The notes: a model not told the origin generated them from the letters alone. DNA of 64,000 nucleotides from Pseudidiomarina aquimaris (GCF_003987395.1 NZ_PIPT01000005.1:62001-126000); one strand, 5' to 3'. Counted from the first letter of the stretch, positions 45,486 to 55,304 are shown. Program-made: numbers and translations.

Positions 45486-46487
45486 ATGGAATTTTTGCTA
45501 GAGATTGCCGACTTTGTTATCAAAGCTGCGATTGTCATTTTGGCCTTTGGCTTGATGGTAGGAATCATCGCCAATACGGCACAGAGGCAACGTAAGCAGC
45601 AAGGTGAGCTACAGGTCCGAAACCTATCGCAGCAGTTGCGAAAAATGGCGCAAGCGGTCGAGCACGAATTGTTGTCGAAGAAACAGCGTAAGCAAGCGCA
45701 AAAACAAGACAAGAAGCAAGAAAAAGCCCAAGAGAAAGCCGCTAACAACACATCTGCACGGGTATTTGTGATTGATTTCAAAGGTAGCATGGATGCCCAC
45801 GAAGTGGATAACTTGCGCCGTGAAGTGACAGCCATTATTGGCGCCGCAACAGCCGGTGATACGGTCTTCGTTCGTTTAGAAAGCCCAGGTGGCGTTGTTC
45901 ATGGCTATGGTTTGGCGGCAGCACAGCTGCAACGCTTGCGCGCTGCTGAACTTAAGCTGGTGGTAAGTGTCGATAAAGTTGCAGCGAGTGGTGGCTATAT
46001 GATGGCGGCAGTGGCTGATGAAATCGTTGCTGCACCTTTCGCAATCATTGGTTCTATTGGCGTGGTAGCGCAGTTGCCAAATTTTCATCGTTGGCTGAAA
46101 AAGCACGATGTCGATTTTGAGCAAGTGACCGCAGGTGATTACAAACGCACTCTAACCATGTTTGGCGAAAATACTGATGCGGGTCGCCGAAAATTTAAGG
46201 AAGACTTAGAAAACATTCATGCCCAGTTTAAGCAGCATATAGGTCAGTTTCGTCCGCAAGTAGACCTTGAGAAAGTCGCAACAGGCGAATACTGGACTGC
46301 TCAGCAGGCACAAGAGTTTGCGCTGGTGGATGCTATCATTACCAGTGACAGTTGGTTACTTGAGCGAGCCAGTGAGCAAACCATACTGCAGGTCAGCTAC
46401 CAAGAGAAACGCCCCATTGGTGAAAGGATCGGAAAGAATGTAACCGCCGTATTGACGAGTATTCGGGAGTTTTTAGGTAAATCGTAA
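45486..46487 (+). CDS. sohB: SohB-like inner-membrane S49 protease
   Basis: 333 aa. N-terminal membrane helix (about 8-30), a Lys/Gln-rich coiled segment (about 55-85), then the S49 peptidase domain. VRLESPGGVVHGYG shapes the oxyanion region, the nucleophilic Ser is in KVAASGGYMMA, and the general-base Lys in AGDYKRTLT. Related to signal peptide peptidase SppA but of the short SohB form. Followed by smrA 12 bp on. Confidence 0.93.
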   Translation: MEFLLEIADFVIKAAIVILAFGLMVGIIANTAQRQRKQQGELQVRNLSQQLRKMAQAVEHELLSKKQRKQAQKQDKKQEKAQEKAANNTSARVFVIDFKGSMDAHEVDNLRREVTAIIGAATAGDTVFVRLESPGGVVHGYGLAAAQLQRLRAAELKLVVSVDKVAASGGYMMAAVADEIVAAPFAIIGSIGVVAQLPNFHRWLKKHDVDFEQVTAGDYKRTLTMFGENTDAGRRKFKEDLENIHAQFKQHIGQFRPQVDLEKVATGEYWTAQQAQEFALVDAIITSDSWLLERASEQTILQVSYQEKRPIGERIGKNVTAVLTSIREFLGKS

Positions 46488-46499
46488 ACGGGAGTTGTG

Positions 46500-47084
46500 A
46501 TGCGTGACGATTTTTCAGACGATTTTGCTGAGTTCCGTCAGCAAATGGCAGACGTTAAGCCAATCGATAATGATGATGTAATACCGGTTCAGAAGGCGAA
46601 ACCTACTGCTGCGCAAGAAGCGAGACGTCAGGCCGCCGAGCGCCAGTTAGAAGACGATATCAATTATTTATCGATGGAGTTTGTCGACTTAGTTGAGCCG
46701 GAAGAGTTGGTAGAGTACCGTCGTGATGGCGTGCAGCATGGTGTTTTTAAGCGCCTAAAACGTGGTGATTATGGTATCGAGGCAAGTTTGGACCTGCACC
46801 ACCATAGTTTACGGCAGGCCCGCGAGGCGCTCTTTGATTTTATTCAATTGTGCCATCGGCGGGGCGTGCGTTCGGCGATTGTCGTGCATGGCATGGGAAG
46901 GCACTCGAAGCCGCATCCCGCACTATTAAAGAGCTATGTGGTCAAATGGTTGAAGCAACTTGAGCCGGTAATGGCGTTCAATAGCGCTCAGCGTCAGCAT
47001 GGCGGTGCGGGCTCGGTCTACGTGATGTTGCGTAAAAATGCTGAGCAAAAACATGAAAATCGTGAGCGCCATCAAAAGCGCTAA
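46500..47084 (+). CDS. Smr-domain protein SmrA-like
   Basis: 194 aa. N-terminal acidic region (DDFSDDFAEF), then a Smr domain from about residue 95: LDLHHHSLRQAREALFDFI (LDLHG motif with His for Gly), AIVVHGMGRHSKPHP (HGxG) and a C-terminal GGAGSVYVMLRK. Small MutS-related domains act as DNA or RNA endonucleases. ATG 46500 is used, with GGGAG five bases upstream. Groups with SmrA/SmrB (YdaL/YfcN) by length. Confidence 0.88.
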   Translation: MRDDFSDDFAEFRQQMADVKPIDNDDVIPVQKAKPTAAQEARRQAAERQLEDDINYLSMEFVDLVEPEELVEYRRDGVQHGVFKRLKRGDYGIEASLDLHHHSLRQAREALFDFIQLCHRRGVRSAIVVHGMGRHSKPHPALLKSYVVKWLKQLEPVMAFNSAQRQHGGAGSVYVMLRKNAEQKHENRERHQKR

Positions 47085-47104
47085 CAGTTGAAGGTTAAAA
47101 TGCG

Positions 47105-47812
47105 ATGAAACTCTTTAAGTTAACAGCGTTAGCGCTGCTTTTAAGCTTGTCTGCGTGCGCAGAAGCGGTGCCTGAGCAGACGTTGTCAGAACGCGTTGCT
47201 GAGCAGCTAACCGAAAAGGCCGACCAGCGTTATGACGCAACTTTTAGCTATGACGCCTTCGAGTTAAATACACTTACTGCTGAATTAGTGGCTACCGAAG
47301 TCGGCGTGGCGACCCGTGTGCCTGAGCTTGATGCGGGTTTGAATCAGCTGTTATGGGCAGAACAGGTGCGCTTGATGGGCGACTGGTTAACCCAACAGCA
47401 AGATCAGCTGCGCTTTGATAGCGCAAGCATCCGCAATGCACAATTGACCATTGCCTACTTCGCCGAAGGGCAGTCCAATCTGCATACCTTGGTGGACAAG
47501 GTGAAGAGCCAGTTACCGGTGCAACGGGCAAGTGAACAGGTCCTATGGCAGGTAGACCGGGTTGAGCTTGAGGACGTAGTGGTGAATTTGTTCGACCGCG
47601 GTCGCCCCTTGGTCAGTGTCAAGCTGCAGCGACTCGAATTACCGCCGTTGCATAGCGCACAAACTACTCAGGAGTGGGTTAATGCGGTATTGGGACCATT
47701 ACTGGAACAACTTATACAGCAAGCGCTGCGTGGTGATACAGATACTATGACAATCGACATGCAGGGGCTGACACGCTTTTTCTGGCGAGAGTTGGGCGCC
47801 GGTATCGGTTAA
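47105..47812 (+). CDS. Hypothetical lipoprotein with AsmA-like strand segment
   Basis: 235 aa. Lipobox LSAC (Cys19), so anchored in the outer or inner membrane. The middle (RNAQLTIAYFAEG ... VDRVELEDVVVNLFDRGRPLVSVKLQRLELPPL) resembles the beta-strand repeat grammar of AsmA/DUF748-type proteins, but too weakly to assign. Same strand as sohB and smrA, 20 bp after smrA, so it may be co-transcribed. Function unknown. Confidence 0.72.
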   Translation: MKLFKLTALALLLSLSACAEAVPEQTLSERVAEQLTEKADQRYDATFSYDAFELNTLTAELVATEVGVATRVPELDAGLNQLLWAEQVRLMGDWLTQQQDQLRFDSASIRNAQLTIAYFAEGQSNLHTLVDKVKSQLPVQRASEQVLWQVDRVELEDVVVNLFDRGRPLVSVKLQRLELPPLHSAQTTQEWVNAVLGPLLEQLIQQALRGDTDTMTIDMQGLTRFFWRELGAGIG

Positions 47813-47836
47813 ACGCGCTTTTCAATCAACGAGCAT

Positions 47837-47867
47837 TAAAAAAAGGCGCTCGCAAGCGCCTTTTTAT
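47837..47867. terminator. Bidirectional terminator between the lipoprotein and DAACS genes
   Basis: 8-bp stem AAGGCGCT/AGCGCCTT with CGCA loop, A-run on the left and T-run on the right; serves both convergent genes. Confidence 0.85.
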
Positions 47868-47896
47868 TTATCAGTATTCGACTGAGTCGGGAGAGC

Positions 47897-49195
47897 TTAT
47901 AATTGTTCGCTGACATCCCGCTCTTTCAGGTCGGCTTGTTCGTCATTGAAGACCGCCTGATCCAGCTCACCTTCGCTCTTCGCAACGATTAAGCTGACCA
48001 TGGCATCACCGGTTACATTAACGGCGGTACGGGTCATATCGAGTAAGCGGTCGACACCGATGATGAGGCCAATGCCTTCAACCGGGAGACCCACTTGGCC
48101 CAGCACCATCGCCAACATGATCAAGCCCACACCTGGCACACCCGCGGTACCGATACTCGCTAGGGTGGCGGTAAGCACGACCATTGCATAATCAGCAATG
48201 GTTAAATCGACCAGATAGACCTGTGCGATGAAGACTGTTGCGACGCCCTGCATAATCGCGGTGCCGTCCATATTGATGGTCGCACCGAGGGGCACGGTAA
48301 ATGAGCCCACTTTATTACTCACACCAAGACGTTTAGTGACGGTTTCTAATGTGACAGGGATAGTCGCGTTACTGCTCGAGATAGTGAAACCAAAAATTTG
48401 CACTTCGCGCATTTTCTTCAAGAACATCCAAGGACTCAAGCCCGTCATGCCTTTCAGAATGATGGAGTAGGTGACCAAACCATGCAAAATTAAGACGAAG
48501 AAGACCAGCAGGAAGTACTTACCTAAGTTGATAATGGTATCAAACTGCGTCTCGCTAAAGAGCTTCGCCATTAACGCAAATACGCCGTAAGGAGCCAGGT
48601 TCATCAAGATCACAACAAGCTTCATGATGACTTCGTTGAAGTCTTCAAAAACGCCTTTCATGCGCTCGCCCGACTTACCGATAAGTGCCATTGAGATACC
48701 AAACAGCAAGGCAAACACGATGATTTGCAACATGTTACCATCGGCCATCGCCGAGAATGGGTTTTTCGGGAAGAGGTCAATAATAACCTGGGCTAAAGAG
48801 GGAGCTTGGGTTGGCTCGAAAGTGGCGTCTGTTTGCATTTCGACGCCGGCACCTGGCTGAATCACCACGGCGGCAAAGATAGCGAAGCTAATGGCAACCG
48901 CAGTCGTTACCATGTAGAGGCTAACCGCTTTACCACCGAGTCGCCCGAGCGTGCTAGGGTCGCTAATCGAACAGGTACCGAGCACCAAAGAGACGAATAC
49001 CAGTGGTACCACTAGCATTTGCAAGGAGCTAATAAAGATTTGGCCCACCACGTGGAACAAGCCTTTGGTTAGATAGCCTTCGACTAAAACACTTTCCGGG
49101 AACAGTAGTTTAAGTAGAAAGCCAACCAAGATGCCCGCAAACATACCGATAACGATACGCGTTGTTAAGCTAAGCTTTTTCTTATTATCACGCAT
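47897..49195 (-). CDS. Dicarboxylate/amino acid:cation symporter (DAACS/SLC1 family)
   Basis: 432 aa GltP/GltPh-type carrier. Family motifs: SSSNATIPVTLE at hairpin 1, INMDGTAIMQG in TM7 (Na+ site), STGTAGVPG-like IGTAGVPGVG at hairpin 2 and GVDRLLDMTRTAVNVTGD in TM8 for substrate and cation. Imports glutamate, aspartate or C4-dicarboxylates with Na+ or H+; the exact substrate is open. The monocistronic unit suits a peptide-degrading lifestyle. Confidence 0.92.
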   Translation of the reverse strand: MRDNKKKLSLTTRIVIGMFAGILVGFLLKLLFPESVLVEGYLTKGLFHVVGQIFISSLQMLVVPLVFVSLVLGTCSISDPSTLGRLGGKAVSLYMVTTAVAISFAIFAAVVIQPGAGVEMQTDATFEPTQAPSLAQVIIDLFPKNPFSAMADGNMLQIIVFALLFGISMALIGKSGERMKGVFEDFNEVIMKLVVILMNLAPYGVFALMAKLFSETQFDTIINLGKYFLLVFFVLILHGLVTYSIILKGMTGLSPWMFLKKMREVQIFGFTISSSNATIPVTLETVTKRLGVSNKVGSFTVPLGATINMDGTAIMQGVATVFIAQVYLVDLTIADYAMVVLTATLASIGTAGVPGVGLIMLAMVLGQVGLPVEGIGLIIGVDRLLDMTRTAVNVTGDAMVSLIVAKSEGELDQAVFNDEQADLKERDVSEQL

Positions 49196-49292
49196 ACATT
49201 TTCCTGAGAATTAAAAATAAGACTGGCAAAGCCTACCAGAAAACGGCTGCCGATTTTAGTAGTCTACGCATTCCTGCGACAAAACCATAAAA

Positions 49293-49325
49293 AAAGCCGA
49301 CCAAGGAATGCCCTAGGTCGGCTTT
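49293..49325 (-). terminator. Terminator of the Yip1-family gene
   Basis: 10-bp stem AAAGCCGACC/GGTCGGCTTT around a 13-nt loop; on the minus strand the T-run extends to T7. Closely similar stem sequence to the yciK terminator. Confidence 0.75.
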
Positions 49326-49342
49326 CAAGTGATACTAGCAGG

Positions 49343-49939
49343 TTACATGTACTGTGGACCAAAGCCATTGGTCCATACGATAGCTGAACCTACCATGAGG
49401 ATGACCATCAGGATGAGCCCTGCGGTTACCACTGAACTGGCGTAGATGAAGCCCCGCTCTTCTGGGATATGCATCAAAATCGGTACGCCTGAGTACAGTA
49501 GATACACCGAGTAAGCAATACCAGCCAAGAACGCCATGGTCACGAACCACAGCTCTGGGTACAGTGCTGCCACACCCGACATGATGACAGGGGTGGCAGT
49601 ATAAGCCGCAAGCTCAACAGACTGCGTAAATGTCGGCGCTGCTCCGAAGGTTTTTGCCATCCAATGGATAAGATAAGCCAGCGCAAAAGTTGCCGCGAGC
49701 ATGCCCACGTACATTGCGACAGCCAAGGTGATGGCACTCGATTGGGTTAGAAAGGTTGCTTCTCGCGCTCCGATACTCCAGCCAATGTGCGCTGAGGCGT
49801 AGTAGGCCGCCGCACATGGAATAAGAGCGATTAAAAGAATGTGACTCAGCGCGTAAGTTAAGCTTTCGTGCCGCTCATCAATACTTTTCCACTCTTCGCG
49901 AGGGTGTGCGTACAGTCCCCAAATGTGATTCAAAATCAT
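49343..49939 (-). CDS. Yip1/DUF1282 family membrane protein
   Basis: 198 aa with five membrane helices. MILNHIWGLYAHPREEWKSI is the short cytoplasmic lead typical for bacterial Yip1 (DUF1282) proteins; APTFTQSVELAAYTATPVIM is the conserved core. Function in bacteria is unknown. Own terminator, divergent from miaE. Confidence 0.85.
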   Translation of the reverse strand: MILNHIWGLYAHPREEWKSIDERHESLTYALSHILLIALIPCAAAYYASAHIGWSIGAREATFLTQSSAITLAVAMYVGMLAATFALAYLIHWMAKTFGAAPTFTQSVELAAYTATPVIMSGVAALYPELWFVTMAFLAGIAYSVYLLYSGVPILMHIPEERGFIYASSVVTAGLILMVILMVGSAIVWTNGFGPQYM

Positions 49940-50099
49940 GGTGAACCTCTACTTCTCGTTGTTGTATAGACTATTATTATTGTTTTAACTTCGTTTTTTC
50001 TATTTGGATCACGTACTTCTTTGGCACGCATAACGTCGATTTTTTCTCCGACTTACCTTCTATATTGGTCGGATTTTCAACAGTGTCAAGGCTTTTTCA

Positions 50100-50129
50100 G
50101 TGACAGCGGCGCAACTTTCTTAGTACACT
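50100..50129 (+). promoter_or_regulatory. Possible miaE promoter
   Basis: GTGACA (50100-50105), 18 bp, TACACT (50124-50129), about 60 bp ahead of the miaE ATG. Confidence 0.4.
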
Positions 50130-50191
50130 ATGAGCCGTTACTTTTATGCACGTTATTGCTGCTATTCGACTATTAATCCGCGGTTTTCCTA

Positions 50192-50974
50192 ATGAATGAA
50201 GCTCAAATCAAACCTTTACTGGAACCCATTCTTAGCTTTTTAAAATGCGAGACGCCTGATGAATGGCTGGCTGAGGCGCAGAAAGCTGAGCATTTACCGG
50301 TTTTGTTACGCGATCATATGGTTTGCGAGCTAAAAGCCGCACAAAGTGCAATGTTATTAATTCGCCGTTATGCCGTGGACCAAACAAGCGGCGATGCCTT
50401 GTTACAGTGGCTCGAGCCCTACGAAGCCTACACCTACCGCTTACAAGGCGATTGGCGCGACTTAGCCCAGCATAACCGTTTGCAGAAAGCGATGGTGCCA
50501 CGCTCAGGTAAGCCGTACAGCGCAGAGCTAATTGATAAGATGGTATTGTTAATTAAAGAAGAGCTGCATCATTTCTATCAAGTACTCGAAGTGGCAGAAG
50601 CGCAGGGTATAGCTTATGACAAGGTCACCTCGAGTCGTTACGCGAAAGAATTACTTCGCCACGTGCGCACCCATGAGCCAGAGACGCTGATTGATAAACT
50701 GATCTGTGGTGCCTACATCGAGGCGCGTTCGTGCGAGCGCTTTGCTAAGCTAGCGCCATTATTAGCGCCTGAGATAGGTGAGTTTTATGTTTCTCTATTA
50801 CGCTCAGAGGCGCGCCACTACCAAGATTATCTCACTTTGGCTGGGCAAATTGCTGGTGTGGACATTCGTGAGCGCATTGAGTTCTTTGGTGAGCGCGAAG
50901 CCGAGCTGATTTTATCCGCCGATGACGACTTTAAGTTTCACAGTGGCCGGCCGCAGGTAAAGCCTGCTGCCTGA
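50192..50974 (+). CDS. miaE: MiaE, tRNA 2-methylthio-N6-isopentenyl-adenosine-37 hydroxylase
   Basis: 260 aa ferritin-like diiron mono-oxygenase. Metal ligands are visible in EELHHF, EARSCERF and SEARHYQDY (two ExxH-like sites). Hydroxylates the isopentenyl side chain of ms2i6A37 in tRNAs that read UNN codons, using O2. The last 44 bp overlap the 3' end of lpxH on the opposite strand. Confidence 0.93.
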   Translation: MNEAQIKPLLEPILSFLKCETPDEWLAEAQKAEHLPVLLRDHMVCELKAAQSAMLLIRRYAVDQTSGDALLQWLEPYEAYTYRLQGDWRDLAQHNRLQKAMVPRSGKPYSAELIDKMVLLIKEELHHFYQVLEVAEAQGIAYDKVTSSRYAKELLRHVRTHEPETLIDKLICGAYIEARSCERFAKLAPLLAPEIGEFYVSLLRSEARHYQDYLTLAGQIAGVDIRERIEFFGEREAELILSADDDFKFHSGRPQVKPAA

Positions 50975-51683
50975 GGTCTTGTTCGGCGTGAGTGACTTTC
51001 AACATACTGCCTTGCGTGTACCAATCGCCTAAGACAATGCGGGTCGCCGAGACTCCGTCAATATCATGCTGATGCACAGCCGGGCGATGGGTATGGCCAT
51101 GAATCATTTGTTTGACCTGGTAGCGTTTGAAGTAACGCAATACGGTCTCCTGATTGGCATCCATGATGGCCAGTTCAGCCTCACTCAAAGGCTGTTGGGT
51201 TTTACTTCCGGCGCGTAACTTATTGGCTATGCGCATGCGCACCCGCAGCGGCAGCGCTAATAACAGTTTGGTTAGCCATGGCTTACGGATCCAGCGACGG
51301 AAACGTTGGTAGCTAACGTCATCGGTGCAGAGCAGGTCGCCATGCAGGATGAGAGTAGGGGTATCGTATAGATTAATCACGTAAGGGTCGGTGAGTAGCT
51401 TTACCCCAGTACGTGCGGCGAAGCGGCGGCCAATCAGAAAGTCGCGATTCCCAGCAACGAAATAGGTCGGTATACCGTGGTCGGTATAGCGGCGCAGTTC
51501 ATCCTGCACTTGCGCCGCAAAGGCACTGGTATCATCATCGCCGATCCAAGCATCAAATAAATCGCCCAAGATATAAAGGGCATCGGCACTGCGGGCCTCA
51601 TCGCGCAAAAAATCAAAGAACAAATGAGCGATGTCTGGCCGCGCAGGGCTTAAATGCAGATCAGAGACAAACCAGGTTGCCAT
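50931..51683 (-). CDS. lpxH: LpxH, UDP-2,3-diacylglucosamine diphosphatase
   Basis: 250 aa calcineurin-like phosphoesterase. Metal motifs in order: SDLHL (DxH), GDLFD, GNRD, and HGHTHRP. Forms lipid X from UDP-2,3-diacylglucosamine in lipid A synthesis. ppiB lies 12 bp upstream on the same strand; the ppiB-lpxH pair beside cysS is the same as in E. coli. The C-terminal 15 residues are encoded antisense to miaE. Confidence 0.95.
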   Translation of the reverse strand: MATWFVSDLHLSPARPDIAHLFFDFLRDEARSADALYILGDLFDAWIGDDDTSAFAAQVQDELRRYTDHGIPTYFVAGNRDFLIGRRFAARTGVKLLTDPYVINLYDTPTLILHGDLLCTDDVSYQRFRRWIRKPWLTKLLLALPLRVRMRIANKLRAGSKTQQPLSEAELAIMDANQETVLRYFKRYQVKQMIHGHTHRPAVHQHDIDGVSATRIVLGDWYTQGSMLKVTHAEQDLRQQALPAAGHCET

Positions 51684-51695
51684 CCAAAGCCAACC

Positions 51696-52196
51696 TTACG
51701 CTTTTTCGACTTCGGCGCGTTCGATGATGACATCATCTTTCGGAACGTCTTGGTGGAAGCCCGCTTGCGTGGTGTAAACCTGAGCAATTTCGTCGACCAC
51801 GTCCATACCTTCAACAACCTTACCGAACACGCAGTAGCCCCAACCACCGACGCTTTCATTTTTGAAATTCAAAAAGTCGTTATCAGCAACGTTAATGAAG
51901 AACTGGCTGGTCGCTGAATGAGGGTCTTGGGTACGCGCCATCGCAATCGTACCTTTGGTGTTCTTTAAACCGTTATCGGCTTCGTTTTCAATGGCATCGT
52001 GGGTGTTCTTTTGCACCATCTCTAGATTGAAACCACCCCCTTGAATCATGAAGCCTTTGATGACGCGGTGAAACAAGGTTTCAGCATAAAAGCCTTCTTC
52101 CACATAGCGGACAAAGTTTTCAACAGTTTTAGGTGCTTGCTCAGGATACAGCTCAAGTTTGATAGCACCATGATTGGTATGCAAAGTTACATGCAT
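51696..52196 (-). CDS. ppiB: Cyclophilin-type peptidyl-prolyl isomerase B
   Basis: 166 aa, cytoplasmic (no signal peptide). [13 protein letters not shown] contains the catalytic Arg, followed by [17 protein letters not shown]. Speeds cis-trans isomerisation of proline bonds. GGAG eight bases upstream of the ATG. Divergent from cysS. Confidence 0.96.
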   Translation of the reverse strand: MHVTLHTNHGAIKLELYPEQAPKTVENFVRYVEEGFYAETLFHRVIKGFMIQGGGFNLEMVQKNTHDAIENEADNGLKNTKGTIAMARTQDPHSATSQFFINVADNDFLNFKNESVGGWGYCVFGKVVEGMDVVDEIAQVYTTQAGFHQDVPKDDVIIERAEVEKA

Positions 52197-52249
52197 GGGA
52201 CGAACTCCATTGATGTTTTAGCGAAAAATTTGCGACAGTTTAGCACTGT

Positions 52250-52279
52250 TTGTGAGAAGGCTACAGCATGCGGTATCAT
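52250..52279 (+). promoter_or_regulatory. Likely cysS promoter
   Basis: TTGTGA (52250-52255), 18 bp, TATCAT (52274-52279), 41 bp before the cysS ATG. Confidence 0.45.
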
Positions 52280-52319
52280 AAACAGTTCATGAAGCTAATT
52301 AGTTGGAGTCGTAAATCGC

Positions 52320-53699
52320 ATGTTGACCATTTTTGATACCCTGCGCCGCAGTAAGGAAGTCTTTCAGCCCATCACCCCAGGTGAGGTGAAGCTGTATGTA
52401 TGTGGGGTCACGATTTACGATTACTGTCACATTGGTCATGCGCGCACTTATGTTGCCTTTGATGTCGTGGTGCGTTACTTGCGCTCCAAAGGCTACAAAG
52501 TGACCTACGTGCGCAATATTACTGATGTTGATGACAAGATTATCAATCGCGCCAATGAGAACAATGAGTCGATTGACGCTGTGACGGCGCGCTTTACCAA
52601 AGCGATGCATGATGACTTTGATGCGCTGAACCTAGTGCGCCCAGATATTGAACCCACCGTAACCGGGCACATGGGCGATATCATTACCATGATCGAAACC
52701 CTCATCGCGCGAGGCCACGCGTACGTTGCTGACGATGGCGATGTGCTGTTCGATGTCAGTACTTTTGAAAACTACGGCAAGCTCAGCCGACAAAACCTCG
52801 AACAGTTGCAGTCCGGCGCGCGGGTTGATGTCGCCCAAAACAAAACCGACCCGCTTGATTTTGTTTTGTGGAAGCGTGCCAAGCCAGGTGAACCAAGCTG
52901 GTCATCGCCATGGGGCGAAGGACGTCCAGGTTGGCACATTGAGTGTTCAGCGATGAACAAACGTCACTTAGGTGAAAACTTTGATATTCATGGTGGGGGT
53001 TCCGATTTGATTTTCCCGCACCATGAGAATGAGGTGGCGCAAAGCTGCTGCGCAAATGACCATGACTATGTGAATTACTGGATGCATAGTGGCATGGTGC
53101 AGGTGGACGCAGTGAAAATGTCTAAGTCGTTAGGCAACTTTTTTACTATTCGCGACGTTCTGGCTGAATATGATGCTGAAACGGTGCGTTTCTTTTTGCT
53201 ATCGAGCCATTATCGTTCACAGTTAAATTATTCAACGGATAATTTAGATCAAGCGCGAGCTGGTCTCGAGCGTCTCTACACGGCGTTACGTGATGTTCCA
53301 GAAGTTGCCTTAGATGAAGCGCTTGCCGCACCTTATAAAGAGCGCTTTGAAGCAGCCATGGATGATGATTTTAACGTGCCTGAAGCGCTGCCCGTATTGT
53401 ATGACTTAGCGCGCGAAATTCACCGTGCAGAGGATGCAACAAAGGCGGCACGCTACGCCGCGGCTCTACGGCATTTTGGCGCAGTGCTTGGCTTATTGCA
53501 GCAAGCTCCCGAGGCGTTCTTGCAAGGCGGTGCAGGAGCTGAGGTGGACGCAGCTGCAGTTGAAGCGTTGATCCAACAGCGTAATGATGCGCGAGCGGCG
53601 AAGGATTGGGCTGCAGCAGATGCTGCACGCGACCAGTTAACAGAGTTAGGAATCGAACTTGAAGACACGCCGCAAGGTACACGCTGGCGTCGTGTCTAA
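52320..53699 (+). CDS. cysS: Cysteinyl-tRNA synthetase
   Basis: 459 aa class I synthetase. Zinc ligand region [12 protein letters not shown] motif as [19 protein letters not shown] and HHENEVAQS in the core, KMSKS exactly as such near residue 268, then the helical anticodon domain with a C-terminal DALIA-like tail. Charges tRNA-Cys. Full length for the family. Confidence 0.98.
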   Translation: MLTIFDTLRRSKEVFQPITPGEVKLYVCGVTIYDYCHIGHARTYVAFDVVVRYLRSKGYKVTYVRNITDVDDKIINRANENNESIDAVTARFTKAMHDDFDALNLVRPDIEPTVTGHMGDIITMIETLIARGHAYVADDGDVLFDVSTFENYGKLSRQNLEQLQSGARVDVAQNKTDPLDFVLWKRAKPGEPSWSSPWGEGRPGWHIECSAMNKRHLGENFDIHGGGSDLIFPHHENEVAQSCCANDHDYVNYWMHSGMVQVDAVKMSKSLGNFFTIRDVLAEYDAETVRFFLLSSHYRSQLNYSTDNLDQARAGLERLYTALRDVPEVALDEALAAPYKERFEAAMDDDFNVPEALPVLYDLAREIHRAEDATKAARYAAALRHFGAVLGLLQQAPEAFLQGGAGAEVDAAAVEALIQQRNDARAAKDWAAADAARDQLTELGIELEDTPQGTRWRRV

Positions 53700-53721
53700 A
53701 CTGACCACAACGAGGATAGCT

Positions 53722-55251
53722 ATGGCATTTCCAACAGTTGAAGTAGTTGAAAGTTACAGTGCTGCACACAGTGCTTATGATGCAGTGATTCTGGTGGGCG
53801 ATTTTGCCCAAAACTTACCGCCGGAATTTGCTGATTTTGTCGCGCAAGCCGAGCAGTATGACCAGCGTGTCGGCAAGCAGCCGTTACTCCTCGCTGCCGA
53901 CGTGTTCGGTGGGCGGCTCATTACCGCCCCAACCGGCCCTTTGACGCGTGATTATGATGATGTGCGTAATATTGCCGATGCGGCCGCCGCGGGTGCGCGC
54001 ATTGCCCAGCAGGCAGGAGTAAAACAGCCGTTATTGGTTGTCTTTGGTACGCAAGATGATGCGCGTTATGGGCAAGCTGAAGCAGTCGCTTATTGGGGAC
54101 TCTGTCAGGCCCTTTACGAACCGCTTGAAGCGCGTGAGGCCCTAGGCGAAGAAGCCATTGAGACGATAACCGCGGCCGGTGTTGTGGGGACCCTTGATGC
54201 CGAGTGGTTGAGCGCGGTAGAAGCAGGTAAGCGCGTGGCGCGTGATCTCTGTGGCACTGAGCCAGAGCGCATGGCGCCGCCACGTTTCGCCGAATATTGC
54301 CAGCAAGCTTTTGCGCATACGCCGGTGAAGGTCACCGTGATTGATGATATTCAGCAGCTCCAACATGAATACCCACTATTGATGGCTGTAGGTCGTGCGT
54401 CATTAGGTGTCGAACGCCATTGGCCGTGCGTTGTGCGCCTCGAGTATGACGCGCCTGCCGCCGAGCAAACACTCATGTTTGCCGGTAAAGGGATTGTCTA
54501 CGATACCGGCGGTGCTGACTTGAAAACCGGTGGGCATATGGCTGGTATGAGTCGTGATAAAGGTGGTGCAGCAGGTGTTGCTGGCTTTATGAAGACCGTC
54601 GCCGAGATGCGTCCAGAAACCGTGAGTGTGGTCGCCGAGCTGGGCGTGGTACGCAACAGCATTGGTGCTGAAGCGTTTGTCGCGGACGAGATCATCAAAG
54701 CGCACAGCGGCGTGCGTGTGCGTATCGGCAACACCGATGCGGAAGGGCGTTTAGTGCTCGCCGACTTGTTGTCACATTTGCGTGTGCAAGCAGGCAACTA
54801 TCCACGACCACAGCTATTCAGTGTTGCGACCTTGACCGGGCATGCCGCATTGGCGAAAGGCCCGTACACCGCACTGGTGCCAAATGGTCCAGCGCGCGCA
54901 GTAGGTCTGCACGATAAATTATGGGAAGCGGGTGAGGTTTATGGTGATCCTGCCGAAGTCAGTTGGTCACGTCGTGAAGACTTTAGTTTCGTCGCGCCAC
55001 GCACCAAATCGGACGATGTGCTATCAAGTAACAACGGTCCATCGGTTAGCACCAAACGCGGTCACCAGTTCCCAATGGCATTCCTAGCGATAGCTTCAGG
55101 ACTTGATCGGCACGGCAATGATAGCGATCATCCGTTGCCTTATGTGCATGTGGATATCGCGGGTAGCGGTGTCGAAGGAGGCGATTGGCAACACGGAAAG
55201 CCGAGCGGTACCCCAGTGACTTGCTTTGCTGGCGCCTACCTACATAAGTAA
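53722..55251 (+). CDS. M17-family leucyl aminopeptidase-like protein
   Basis: 509 aa. The catalytic C-terminal domain shows GKGIVYDTGGADLKTGGHMAGMSRDKGGA (metal and catalytic Lys region) and GNTDAEGRLVLAD (NTDAEGR signature, two metal ligands and Arg). KTGGHMAGM replaces the common KPSxGMxxM, placing it outside classical PepA. Cytoplasmic, two divalent metals, removes N-terminal residues of peptides. GAGGA upstream fixes the ATG at 53722. Confidence 0.9.
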   Translation: MAFPTVEVVESYSAAHSAYDAVILVGDFAQNLPPEFADFVAQAEQYDQRVGKQPLLLAADVFGGRLITAPTGPLTRDYDDVRNIADAAAAGARIAQQAGVKQPLLVVFGTQDDARYGQAEAVAYWGLCQALYEPLEAREALGEEAIETITAAGVVGTLDAEWLSAVEAGKRVARDLCGTEPERMAPPRFAEYCQQAFAHTPVKVTVIDDIQQLQHEYPLLMAVGRASLGVERHWPCVVRLEYDAPAAEQTLMFAGKGIVYDTGGADLKTGGHMAGMSRDKGGAAGVAGFMKTVAEMRPETVSVVAELGVVRNSIGAEAFVADEIIKAHSGVRVRIGNTDAEGRLVLADLLSHLRVQAGNYPRPQLFSVATLTGHAALAKGPYTALVPNGPARAVGLHDKLWEAGEVYGDPAEVSWSRREDFSFVAPRTKSDDVLSSNNGPSVSTKRGHQFPMAFLAIASGLDRHGNDSDHPLPYVHVDIAGSGVEGGDWQHGKPSGTPVTCFAGAYLHK

Positions 55252-55278
55252 GCGCGGCTGCGAAACTACAGCAAACAA

Positions 55279-55304
55279 AACGCCGGATTTATTCCGGCGT
55301 TTCT
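55279..55304. terminator. Shared terminator overlapping the yciA stop codon
   Basis: 9-bp stem AACGCCGGA/TCCGGCGTT with TTTAT loop, serving the aminopeptidase (+) and yciA (-). The yciA TAA (55289-55291) lies in the loop and its last codons form one arm. Confidence 0.75.
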
